Assembly: GCA_017431685.1 (NCBI GenBank)
Contig: JAFRKO010000050.1
Location: forward strand, 1 to 38,173
DNA: 38,173 bases
Direction: 5' to 3'
Source: Mogibacterium sp.
GTDB taxonomy: Bacteria; Bacillota; Clostridia; Peptostreptococcales; Anaerovoracaceae
The notes under the pieces are model-generated. The model saw nothing but the letters and a program-made list of their open reading frames with translations. It was not told the origin of the DNA and searched no databases. The translations under genes were made by a program, and so were the position numbers. This document shows, piece after piece, positions 16,261-23,504 of this stretch (the first letter of the stretch is position 1; each line of letters opens with the position of its first letter).

Positions 16261-17206
16261 CAGCATGTGTCCTGCTGTAGTCGTATACTATCCCTTCATC
16301 CAGTAAGAGGCTGCCTTTATACTGATTGACATATTTTGTAATGACATTGGCGCCGACCGACTGATCACCAAGTTCATTAAGCAATTCAGTAGCTGAACCT
16401 CTCCAGGCTCTTCTCTCTTTGATGAAGTCTACAAGATTGTGTATGACTTCCGGTGTGTTCGCAGCAGCGATCTCCTCTTGTGTCCTGATGCTCACAAGCT
16501 CCCACTTGCAGTCATTGAACTCTATCTGCATCTCTACAGGCTGAATGTCTCTGCCCTTTACATACAGGGTAGCCCTGTTACTGTACTCATTCTCTTTATC
16601 AAGGATGACCATGGTATCTACTGCACCATTGATCCCCTTGGTGCCGTTGAGCCTGTTGAAGATGTTATGAGCATCACCTTGCTTCCTGAGGTGGTGGACA
16701 AGGAATACTGAAAGCCCATGCTCTCTGGCAAAGCCTTTGAGCTTGGCAACATCTGAGTAATCATTAGCATAGCTCATGTCCTTGCCGTTGCTCCTGATGA
16801 GCTGCAGCGTGTCGATTATTATGAGCTTTATGCCCGGTACTTTCGCAACGGCATCACTAAGCTGCTCAAGCAGATCGGAATCCAGTGTCCCGCTCTGTAT
16901 GCCGATAGAGACATTGCCACGGCCAACCTCATTTGTGAGCTTGAATGCCCTTTTCTGTATCCTTACATAAGTATCTTCAAGGCTGAGATACAGGACCTTT
17001 CCCTGATCAACGTGATGATCAAGGAAGTCCTGACCTGTAGCAATGCTTATTGCCAGCTGGAGCATCATCCAGCTCTTACCGGATTTCTCATCGCCGGCAA
17101 GTATGTTGACGCCGCTCGGGAAAATATCCTCTACAAGGAACGGGGTCTCTTCAAGTGGTGTTAGCAGTAACTCCTGTAAGTCGATTAATTGTAGTGGTTT
17201 GAACAT
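16187..17206 (-). CDS. RecA-like AAA ATPase (RepA/AAA_25 type)
   Basis: This is a hexameric-helicase-type ATPase of the kind mobile elements encode for their own replication. Walker A GDEKSGKS is at 38-45 and Walker B KLIIIDT at about 127-133. A sensor-like VHHLRKQGDA stretch follows near 170, as in RSF1010 RepA relatives. The C-terminal part (about 260-330) resembles a winged-helix tail and ends in a Cys/Asp-rich repeat (CDSCDGC) caused by the DNA repeat noted at 16169-16235. The ATG has GGAGGT upstream. A strong terminator separates it from the HTH gene upstream, so it may have its own promoter or depend on read-through. Confidence 0.82.
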   Translation of the reverse strand: MFKPLQLIDLQELLLTPLEETPFLVEDIFPSGVNILAGDEKSGKSWMMLQLAISIATGQDFLDHHVDQGKVLYLSLEDTYVRIQKRAFKLTNEVGRGNVSIGIQSGTLDSDLLEQLSDAVAKVPGIKLIIIDTLQLIRSNGKDMSYANDYSDVAKLKGFAREHGLSVFLVHHLRKQGDAHNIFNRLNGTKGINGAVDTMVILDKENEYSNRATLYVKGRDIQPVEMQIEFNDCKWELVSIRTQEEIAAANTPEVIHNLVDFIKERRAWRGSATELLNELGDQSVGANVITKYVNQYKGSLLLDEGIVYDYSRTHADGRILSFEICDSCDGCDSKEDNSR

Positions 17207-17234
17207 TGTTTAACCTCCATTAAAATTTCCAATC

Positions 17235-17256
17235 AAAAAAGCTCCCTTTCGGGAGC
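17235..17256 (-). terminator. Intrinsic terminator upstream of the ATPase gene
   Basis: On the minus strand GCTCCC-GAAA-GGGAGC is followed by TTTTTT, a textbook terminator with a GAAA tetraloop. It lies between the HTH gene and the ATPase gene, so it probably limits read-through from the LexA-controlled promoter into replication and integration genes. Confidence 0.88.
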
Positions 17257-17283
17257 GTGAGTAATAACGTATAAAGTTGTTTG

Positions 17284-18279
17284 CTAAGTCATTCGCTGAA
17301 AGCCGAAGCTGAGGCCTGAGTATTTCTCATATTGCCTTCCGATCTTGTCGAGCCTCTTGAGAACAGCACTGTGTGTCTTGTATTCAAGCTTATCTGCAAT
17401 CTCTTGCAGGGTATAGCCATCCTGCCTGAGCTGCAGTATGTTTCTGTCCTTTTCGGAGAGTGTAGACAGAAATCTCTGTACATCTACGTTTTCTACGACC
17501 TCATCTTCAAAATCACTGACCGGGTCAGGGACTTCCCATCCATCGTCGTCATAAACCTCTATCAAATGTTCCTTATATCCCTCAAGAGAGAACTCAGCTT
17601 TCTTAGATCTTGTGTGGTACCACTTGCGGTAGAAGTCTATCTTCTGCCGGCTTTCTCTGAAATCAAAGTCTTCAAAGCACCTTATCTCTTTTGCAGCATC
17701 TATGACCGGCTGCAGATCATATCGTTTTACTGCACTTGGGACGATCTCGGACAGTATGCTGTCCAGAACTTCAGGAGGTGCATATGGGATAAAAGCATAC
17801 GGATTCGCTGAATACTCTCTGAGAGTTGGTATCTTATCAAGCCTGTATAACTCTGTAATCCAGATCCCCGCAGCATGTGCGATCCTCCATGAGGGTTCAT
17901 CTCCTGAGAAGATCTCCATATACGGAATATCCGGACACAGATAAGGCCAGACCATATATGCATAGCAGTCAATTATGCACAGCACGAACAGATCGCTTTC
18001 CATGGTCTCGATTGCTGTCTGATCAAGCATAAGCAGACTGAAGAAGCGGGGGAGAGAATAGAGCTCCTGTCCGCACTTCTTCATAATCTCCTCGGGTATC
18101 AGGTAATAGGCAGGGAGCAGTATAGAATTCCTTAGCTCTCTGACACTGCCATCACGCTGTCGCAAGCCTATGCGGGACAGCCCGAGAGCATTGCGCTCAG
18201 TTTCGCTGTCCAGCAGATCATTCAATGGATTGGCTCTGATGATAGACTTAATTGCCTGTTGTGCCTGTGCTGTCTGCAT
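17284..18279 (-). CDS. Element protein with C-terminal sigma-region-4-like HTH
   Basis: The 331-residue product has no family I recognise over its first 270 residues. Residues about 275-325 form a clear sigma-70 region-4-like helix-turn-helix: FLSTLSEKDRNILQLRQDGY, then TLQEIADKLEYKTHSAVLKRL. The N-terminal part is alpha-helical and aromatic-rich, and an acidic stretch (EVYDDDGWEVPDPVSDFEDE) leads into the HTH. It is the first gene after the LexA-box promoter at 18301-18348, with GGAG eight bases before its ATG. A role as regulator or replication initiator of the element is plausible from position but not shown. Confidence 0.75.
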   Translation of the reverse strand: MQTAQAQQAIKSIIRANPLNDLLDSETERNALGLSRIGLRQRDGSVRELRNSILLPAYYLIPEEIMKKCGQELYSLPRFFSLLMLDQTAIETMESDLFVLCIIDCYAYMVWPYLCPDIPYMEIFSGDEPSWRIAHAAGIWITELYRLDKIPTLREYSANPYAFIPYAPPEVLDSILSEIVPSAVKRYDLQPVIDAAKEIRCFEDFDFRESRQKIDFYRKWYHTRSKKAEFSLEGYKEHLIEVYDDDGWEVPDPVSDFEDEVVENVDVQRFLSTLSEKDRNILQLRQDGYTLQEIADKLEYKTHSAVLKRLDKIGRQYEKYSGLSFGFQRMT

Positions 18280-18300
18280 GGTGATTTCTCCAATTATAAA

Positions 18301-18314
18301 AGAACAACTGTTCG
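18301..18314 (-). promoter_or_regulatory. LexA (SOS) box
   Basis: On the minus strand CGAACAGTTGTTCT matches the Gram-positive LexA/DinR pattern CGAAC-N4-GTTCG with one end mismatch. It sits about six bases downstream of the -10 hexamer, over the predicted start point, so binding would block transcription. A nearly identical box occurs at 34461-34474. Confidence 0.78.
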
Positions 18315-18320
18315 ATTATT

Positions 18321-18348
18321 ATTATATATGAAGAATCATCCACTGCAA
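18321..18348 (-). promoter_or_regulatory. Promoter of the element A replication region
   Basis: On the minus strand TTGCAG (18348-18343) and TATAAT (18326-18321) are separated by 16 bp. It drives the HTH gene and is overlapped by the LexA box. Confidence 0.72.
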
Positions 18349-18372
18349 TAGGGAAACTGCCCGAAGAATGAC

Positions 18373-18394
18373 AGAGGGTAAATAAACGCCCTCT
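18373..18394. terminator. Possible terminator at the end of the relaxase gene
   Basis: AGAGGG and CCCTCT pair across ten bases at the relaxase stop codon. No U-tract follows on the minus strand, so it may only stabilise the 3' end. Confidence 0.35.
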
Positions 18395-19664
18395 ATCGCT
18401 CGATCCCGCGAGTTTTATTCTTCAGCAGGTGTTCAGCACGCTTTTTCTCACGCTCGGCAATCTGTCTTTCTCTTTCGGCCTGTTCTCTTGCAGCCTTGTC
18501 CCTGAACAGATCCTTAAGCTTGTTAACAAATGCTGTGACGAGCTCAGGGAAGTGCTCCATAGCATCCAGGAACGGTCTCGTCTTCTCTGTGAGATCTTCA
18601 TACTTCCTACTGAGGTTCTCATACCGGGTGCTGTATCTCTCAAAACCATCCCTGTAGTACTCCATTGTCCTTTGCATATCCCACAGCCTGTTCCTGCTCG
18701 TAAGTCCTTCCTTGGCAAGAGACGTGAGTTCTTTGTAGTCTTCACCAGAGAGAACGACCTTGCCTGTGATGTTCTTCTTCCCAAGGCTGTCTATATCTTC
18801 ATATCGCGCCTTCGCCTCAAGCGCCGGCTCATACTGCAGTCTGGTCTGCTCTATACGATCTTCTATTTCAGATAGTCTTTCCTTGTCCTTCTCGATCTTG
18901 AACTGAAGAGTGTCAAGATGCTCAGCGGTGCTGCCTTTCTCTCCGCGCTCAAATCCAGTGAAGCCATGACTGATCATGTGCTCATACACTTCATCCTGCA
19001 GGATGCTGTAGGACTTTCTGTACTTCGGCTTGCCGTTGGCTCTCAGTACTATCTCACCATACTCATCCGTTTCAGGAATATTCGATGCCCACTTCTTTGA
19101 GTGGCTCACCTGATGGATCACTTCCTTCACTGTTCCTCTCAGCTCAGGATCCTTGCACCTCTTGCTCCACTTCACATCCTTGTCCACGACAGGGATCACC
19201 ATGGCGTGAAGGTGATAGTGGTACACATCTTTACCGAACCTCTCGCTTGCCTCTGTATTCAGCTCATCAGCATGCATGACTGCGGAGACTATGTTGTACG
19301 CTCCGAACTTTTTCTCTATGAAGTGATATGCTTCCTCATAAAACTTCTTCGCATACTCATAGCCTCCGTGATCTTCAAAGTATGTCGTGTTGACATCGAC
19401 GATGATCTCATCGAGCAGGGTAGCATCCTCGCGGAGTCCTCTGGTGGAGATCACTCCCTCGGCCTCGAGCCTCCTGAATATCTCGGTGTAGGACTCATCA
19501 CCCGGATCCTTGAAGTGGATGTTGTACCTGCTCATCTCAGTGATAACGTTCTCATTGCCGTAGCTCTGGTTCCTGCGCTCATTGTGCCTGTAGATCTTAT
19601 CCAGCCCTGAGGCCTTATACTGCACAACTCTCGCGCAGGACATGTCCGGCTTCTTTGCTGCCAT
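18393..19664 (-). CDS. mob: MobV-type relaxase (Mob/Pre)
   Basis: This relaxase should nick the oriT just upstream and lead the strand during mobilisation. The N-terminal CARVVQYKASGL, then HNERRNQSYGNENV, matches the Mob_Pre pattern. The metal/catalytic region has HADE (about 131-134) followed by HYHLHAMVIP (about 149-158), equivalent to the HxDE...PHxH motif III of MobV enzymes. The C-terminal half (about 230-420) is a long charged coiled coil, also usual in this family. The first ATG (19670) abuts AAGGAGGA, so the second ATG, 19664, six bases away, is chosen. The oriT hairpin is 30-70 bp upstream, the standard MobV layout. Confidence 0.87.
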   Translation of the reverse strand: MAAKKPDMSCARVVQYKASGLDKIYRHNERRNQSYGNENVITEMSRYNIHFKDPGDESYTEIFRRLEAEGVISTRGLREDATLLDEIIVDVNTTYFEDHGGYEYAKKFYEEAYHFIEKKFGAYNIVSAVMHADELNTEASERFGKDVYHYHLHAMVIPVVDKDVKWSKRCKDPELRGTVKEVIHQVSHSKKWASNIPETDEYGEIVLRANGKPKYRKSYSILQDEVYEHMISHGFTGFERGEKGSTAEHLDTLQFKIEKDKERLSEIEDRIEQTRLQYEPALEAKARYEDIDSLGKKNITGKVVLSGEDYKELTSLAKEGLTSRNRLWDMQRTMEYYRDGFERYSTRYENLSRKYEDLTEKTRPFLDAMEHFPELVTAFVNKLKDLFRDKAAREQAERERQIAEREKKRAEHLLKNKTRGIER

Positions 19665-19692
19665 ATGCATTCCTCCTTCCTATAGATGCGGG

Positions 19693-19757
19693 GCGAAGCC
19701 GGTTACACAACATTCCTGCTGAATGTGTGTAACCCACTATGACACTTTCAGCTTCGC
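19693..19757 (-). other. oriT: Probable oriT of element A
   Basis: GGTTACACAACATTC (19701-19715) pairs with GAATGTGTGTAACC (19721-19734) except for one bulged base. The minus strand reads TAGTGGG-TTA (19739-19730) at the foot of the stem, one mismatch from the MobV nick consensus TAGTGTG/TTA recalled for pMV158. An outer GCGAAGC/GCTTCGC pair (19693-19699, 19751-19757) encloses the whole. It lies directly upstream of the relaxase gene. Confidence 0.75.
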
Positions 19758-19804
19758 TGCAAAGATGTCGTGGGCAAGGCTTTCCCCCTTGACTCCCTGC
19801 GGAA

Positions 19805-19856
19805 ACGAAAAAGAGGAGCATCCACGGTGTAGCCACCTTAGTTGCTCCTCTTCGTT
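19805..19856. other. Strong hairpin between the small Cys-rich gene and oriT
   Basis: AAGAGGAGCA (19811-19820) pairs perfectly with TGCTCCTCTT (19843-19852) and the stem is extended by AACGAA/TTCGTT. An inner GGTG/CACC stem fills the loop. No T-tract follows on the minus strand. It may be an mRNA control element for the relaxase or part of the transfer origin. Confidence 0.55.
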
Positions 19857-19970
19857 CGCACAAATGCTCACAGAGATCATATTCCGACAGGACGCTGATC
19901 TCATATCGTTTCCGACGCCGCTGTAATAAAAATGGAGCCAGCGGCGGTGCTCCTGCGTGAAAAACGTTTC

Positions 19971-20147
19971 TCATTCTTTCTTCTTCCTCCTCTTAGAACT
20001 GTACTCGGGACATGAAATGATCACAGCGCGGAAACTCTGTTTACAGCTGCGATCACAATTTCTGCAGAGCTCGTTGTAACTGATCCTGCCATTCTCATCG
20101 AGATAGAAGTCCCATTCAATCTTGTTTTTCTTTGACATCCTTGGCAT
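19971..20147 (-). CDS. Small Cys-rich, zinc-ribbon-like element protein
   Basis: The 58-residue basic protein has the cysteine pattern C-x2-C-x3-C followed about ten residues later by a CPEY motif (CRNCDRSC ... SCPEY), which would suit one zinc ion. It ends in a run of Arg/Lys. I recall similar tiny proteins beside relaxase genes in Gram-positive mobile elements but cannot name a family. An in-frame GTG at 20156 exists, but GGAGGTGA seven bases before the ATG at 20147 decides the start. It is the first gene of the relaxase transcription unit. Confidence 0.72.
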   Translation of the reverse strand: MPRMSKKNKIEWDFYLDENGRISYNELCRNCDRSCKQSFRAVIISCPEYSSKRRKKKE

Positions 20148-20554
20148 ATTTATCACCTCCGATCTTCATTACGATGTCCTCATAAAAGAAATAACGACCA
20201 ATATAAAACGCCCACCTGGCCGGGAGAAAATGTTTGATCTCGGGACGAAAATGGACGTTTTTCTTTGCTGTAACGCGATAAAAATGATTAAAGGGAGAAC
20301 GAATCCTGCATCAGCTCATGGGCTGATGCAGGAATAATTATTCTCTCTATTAATTATCGACAATAGATATACCGAATTGTTCCAATCTTTATGAACTATT
20401 TCAAAAAGAGTTTTTCACTAAGCGCTGTGCTATGAACCAAAGCCTTTCATCTATCTGTGTACGACAATGCTATGGATGTATTGTTCCAATAAAGTATTCG
20501 ATTTTTTCTGCCCTCAATATCTAGATTTGCGATCATCTTGTGACGCTGATTGCA
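20148..20554. other. Non-coding stretch with one perfect hairpin
   Basis: I see no convincing gene in these 400 bp. CCTGCATCAGC (20305-20315) and GCTGATGCAGG (20322-20332) form a perfect 11-bp stem with a six-base loop and no T-tract. The promoter of the Cys-rich/relaxase unit probably lies in its left part, but no clear -35/-10 pair could be chosen. Confidence 0.5.
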
Positions 20555-20827
20555 TCAGGGCCTTTTAAGTTTAGTGTTGTGTTCATAGGCACCGTTATGA
20601 AAGCTGTGATTGAAGGAGTATATGACTATAGCGACTAAAGAAAAAAATGCAGGATAACCCGTGAAAACTATCATCCAGCTCCAGTGATCCAAAACCCACA
20701 GCCGAATTATGCTCCATACAAACAGCCCTGCAGCAGAGGAAGCTGTTATGAAGATAAGTATGATTATCCTGACTTTGAGGTGCACATTCCAGTTCTTACT
20801 GTCTATCCAATTCCACACATTTTTCAT
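20555..20827 (-). CDS. Small two-helix membrane protein divergent from the phosphate module
   Basis: The 90-residue product has an amphipathic N-terminus (NVWNWIDSKNWNVHLKVR) and two hydrophobic helices (about 22-45 and 50-75), ending in a His/Asn-rich polar tail. I do not recognise it. The ATG at 20827 is about ten bases after AAAGGAGG; an in-frame TTG at 20836 abuts the ribosome site and is unlikely. The gene is transcribed away from the Na/Pi transporter, and its upstream region contains one of the two Pho-box-like repeat pairs, so it may be co-regulated with phosphate uptake. Confidence 0.65.
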   Translation of the reverse strand: MKNVWNWIDSKNWNVHLKVRIIILIFITASSAAGLFVWSIIRLWVLDHWSWMIVFTGYPAFFSLVAIVIYSFNHSFHNGAYEHNTKLKRP

Positions 20828-20894
20828 TGATCTCAAATCCTCCTTTCAGCTTTTACAGAATACGTGTGCAAAGTAAAAGCAGAAAGCAGGTGTA

Positions 20895-20936
20895 CGTAAA
20901 ATTTGTGTAAATTGCTAAATTTACCTGTTTTTTACA
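20895..20936. promoter_or_regulatory. Divergent Pho-box-like repeat pairs
   Basis: On the plus strand TTTACC (20920-20925) and TTTACA (20931-20936) are exactly 11 bp apart. On the minus strand TTTACA (20911-20906) and TTTACG (20900-20895) are likewise 11 bp apart. PhoB/PhoP-type regulators bind direct repeats with 11-bp period (TTAACA-like in Bacillota). A third TTTACA lies at 20954-20959, close before a weak -10 (TGTAAT, 20967-20972). Confidence 0.65.
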
Positions 20937-21020
20937 TTATCCTGCATTCTGGTTTTACATTCGGTCTGTAATATGAAGCCGATCAAACATATTAAGGATG
21001 AAAGGAATACAAACAAGAAA

Positions 21021-22820
21021 ATGGATATATTTGGTATTTTGACAATGGTTGGTGGTCTCGCAATGTTCTTGTACGGTATGAGCGTTATGGGCGAAGGCCT
21101 GATGAGGTTCTCCGGGAGCAAGCTCGAAAGAATTCTCGAAAAACTTACAGACAAGCGCATTAAGGGGCTGATTCTCGGAATAGCAGTAACTGCAGCCATA
21201 CAGTCATCATCGGCAACAACTGTAATGGTAGTAGGTTTCGTCAACTCGGGGATCATGAAGCTGAGCCAGGCAGTCGGGGTGATAATGGGAGCGAACATCG
21301 GAACTACTGTCACCTCATGGATACTGTCTCTGGCCGGGATACAGAGTGACAACGTGCTGCTCAGGCTTCTCAAACCGAGCGCTTTTGCGCCCGTTCTTGC
21401 AGCGGCAGGCATTTTTATGTACATGAAGGGGAAAGACGGAAGCCGCAGTAAAAACGGCGGAATGATCCTTCTTGGTTTTGCCGTTCTTATGTTCGGCATG
21501 GAGACAATGAGCGGAGCTGTGGCGCCTCTAAGCGAAAGCCCAGCTTTTGTAAAAATCCTGACACTGTTCTCAAACCCTCTGTTTGGCATAGCGGCGGGAG
21601 CTGTTGTAACCGCAGTGCTTCAAAGTTCCTCTGCATCAGTTGGTATTCTGCAGGCTCTCTGCATTTCCGGCGCGATCAATTATTCAACTGCAATTCCGAT
21701 AATAATGGGGCAGAATATTGGAACCTGCGTTACCGCGCTTCTGTCTTCGGTCGGTGCATGCACCAATGCAAAGCGGGCTTCATACATTCACCTGTACTTC
21801 AACCTTATCGGTACGATAGTGTTTGCCACTCTGTTCTATGTAGTTGATCATTTCGTGACGTTGAGTTTTATCAGCCAGCCTGCTACTGCAGCGGGAATCG
21901 CCCTGATACATAGTGCATTCAATATTTGCTGCACTTTGATGTTGTTCCCGTTCGGAAACAAGCTGGTAGATCTCGCAATCCGAACCGTGCCTGATGCTAA
22001 AGACAGCGAAATTGAGTTCAGAGCAAAAGGAGCATCAGAAATGGGACTTGATGAGCGATTTCTCGACAGCCCTTCTTTCGCGATCCAGAGATGTAAAGCG
22101 GCAGCTAACGAGATGGCGGAAAAAGCAAGCGAAGCATTTCTGCTTGCTATGGATGTATTGAAAAAGTACGATAAGAATACAGCTGATACGGTTATCAGAC
22201 TCGAACAGGAATGCGACGAGTTTGAGGATATCATAGGGACATATCTGGTAAGACTTTCGGGAAGAGAACTGTCACGTGAAGACAGTCAGCTGATGTCGCT
22301 TGTACTGCATGCGATCAATGACTACGAGAGAATATCCGATCATGCGATAAATGTGGTAGAAGCGGCACAGGAAATGCAGTCGAAAGAGATATGCATGACA
22401 CCGTACGGAAGTCTGGAGCTGGATTCATTCGGTACTGCTATAAAAGATATTCTGAATATCACAGGTGAAGCGTTTATCAGTAATGATCGCAGCAAAGCGA
22501 GGCAAGTGGAGCCGCTCGAGGAAGTAGTAGATAACCTTAATGCAGAAATGAGGCAACGGCATATAGAACGTCTGCGCAAAGGCATATGCTCAATGGAAGC
22601 CGGATTGATACTTGAAGATGTACTTATTTATTACGAAAGAGTTTCGGATCACTGCTCCAATATTGCGCTTTGCCTTATCGAGATAGGAGAGGACTCATTT
22701 GGACGTCACGAATATGTCAGTGAAAGGACCCGGGGGAGTGATCCTGAATTCCAGAACACATATGCGCGCATGAGGAACCGTTACACATTGCCTATAGCAG
22801 AGGAAGGAAGGCTTGGATAA
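21021..22820 (+). CDS. Na/Pi cotransporter family protein with PhoU domain
   Basis: This membrane protein is predicted to import inorganic phosphate with sodium. The N-terminal 330 residues contain the two inverted Na/Pi repeats with the family QSSSA motif in each (IQSSSATTVMVVGF and LQSSSASVGILQAL) and GANIGTT/GQNIGTC after them. Residues about 360-560 form a PhoU-like helical-bundle domain with the E-x-x-R/D-Y-E-R-(I/V)-S-D-H signature twice (NDYERISDHAIN, IYYERVSDHCSN). An ATG at 20973 opens the frame 16 residues earlier but has no ribosome site and lies at the predicted transcription start; MDIFGILTMVGGLA at 21021 matches the usual family N-terminus. Its stop overlaps the regulator start by one base. 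It is cargo of element A. Confidence 0.88.
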   Translation: MDIFGILTMVGGLAMFLYGMSVMGEGLMRFSGSKLERILEKLTDKRIKGLILGIAVTAAIQSSSATTVMVVGFVNSGIMKLSQAVGVIMGANIGTTVTSWILSLAGIQSDNVLLRLLKPSAFAPVLAAAGIFMYMKGKDGSRSKNGGMILLGFAVLMFGMETMSGAVAPLSESPAFVKILTLFSNPLFGIAAGAVVTAVLQSSSASVGILQALCISGAINYSTAIPIIMGQNIGTCVTALLSSVGACTNAKRASYIHLYFNLIGTIVFATLFYVVDHFVTLSFISQPATAAGIALIHSAFNICCTLMLFPFGNKLVDLAIRTVPDAKDSEIEFRAKGASEMGLDERFLDSPSFAIQRCKAAANEMAEKASEAFLLAMDVLKKYDKNTADTVIRLEQECDEFEDIIGTYLVRLSGRELSREDSQLMSLVLHAINDYERISDHAINVVEAAQEMQSKEICMTPYGSLELDSFGTAIKDILNITGEAFISNDRSKARQVEPLEEVVDNLNAEMRQRHIERLRKGICSMEAGLILEDVLIYYERVSDHCSNIALCLIEIGEDSFGRHEYVSERTRGSDPEFQNTYARMRNRYTLPIAEEGRLG

Positions 22821-23503
22821 TGGCACTTATATATATTGTGGAAGATGATCAGGGGATATGCGAGATCGAAGAGATGGCACTCAGAAACAGCAACCATACA
22901 GTGGAGGCGTTTGAGTGTGCCGCAGATTTCTATGCAGGCCTTGAACACAGAATACCCGATCTCGTGCTGCTGGATGTAATGCTTCCGGACGAAGACGGAT
23001 ACAGCATTCTCCGGAGGATACGGAATGACAAAACAACGCAGGATCTGCCGGTAATAATGATAACTGCAAGGAATACGGAACTGGATCTGATCAAAGGATT
23101 TGACCATGGAGCTGATGACTATGTGACGAAACCATTTTCGGTAATGGAACTGCTGTCCAGAATACGGGCTCTCCTGCGACGTACGAAGTGCGATGAAGCA
23201 CAGATCATCAACGCAGGAAATATTTGCCTCGATCACGGGAGACACACAGTAACTGTTGACGGAGAATCTGTTGAGCTGACGTTTAAGGAATACGAACTGC
23301 TCAGATATATGATGATCAATCTGAACATTGTGCTGACAAGAGAAGCAATAATGCAGAATGTGTGGGGAACAGATTTTGAGGGTGAATCAAGGACTGTTGA
23401 TATGCATATCAAAACACTGAGACGCAAACTCGGAAAAAGTGGAGACTATATCAGAACCGTACGCAATGTCGGATATGTCATAGACGGGACAGAGAGGAAA
23501 TAA
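22820..23503 (+). CDS. OmpR/PhoB-family response regulator
   Basis: This is the DNA-binding regulator of the element's two-component system. The receiver domain has the acidic pair at 9-10, the phospho-acceptor Asp in LLDVMLPDEDGY (about 52), Thr near 82 and Lys near 104 (YVTKPF). The C-terminal winged helix (about 130-225) has the OmpR pattern ending in TVDMHIKTLRRKLG and IRTVRNVGYV. The start ATG overlaps the transporter stop (TAATGG). Because it is translationally coupled to a Na/Pi-PhoU protein and lies downstream of Pho-box-like repeats, a PhoB/PhoP-like role is likely, though inferred. Confidence 0.9.
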   Translation: MALIYIVEDDQGICEIEEMALRNSNHTVEAFECAADFYAGLEHRIPDLVLLDVMLPDEDGYSILRRIRNDKTTQDLPVIMITARNTELDLIKGFDHGADDYVTKPFSVMELLSRIRALLRRTKCDEAQIINAGNICLDHGRHTVTVDGESVELTFKEYELLRYMMINLNIVLTREAIMQNVWGTDFEGESRTVDMHIKTLRRKLGKSGDYIRTVRNVGYVIDGTERK

Positions 23504-23504
23504 C

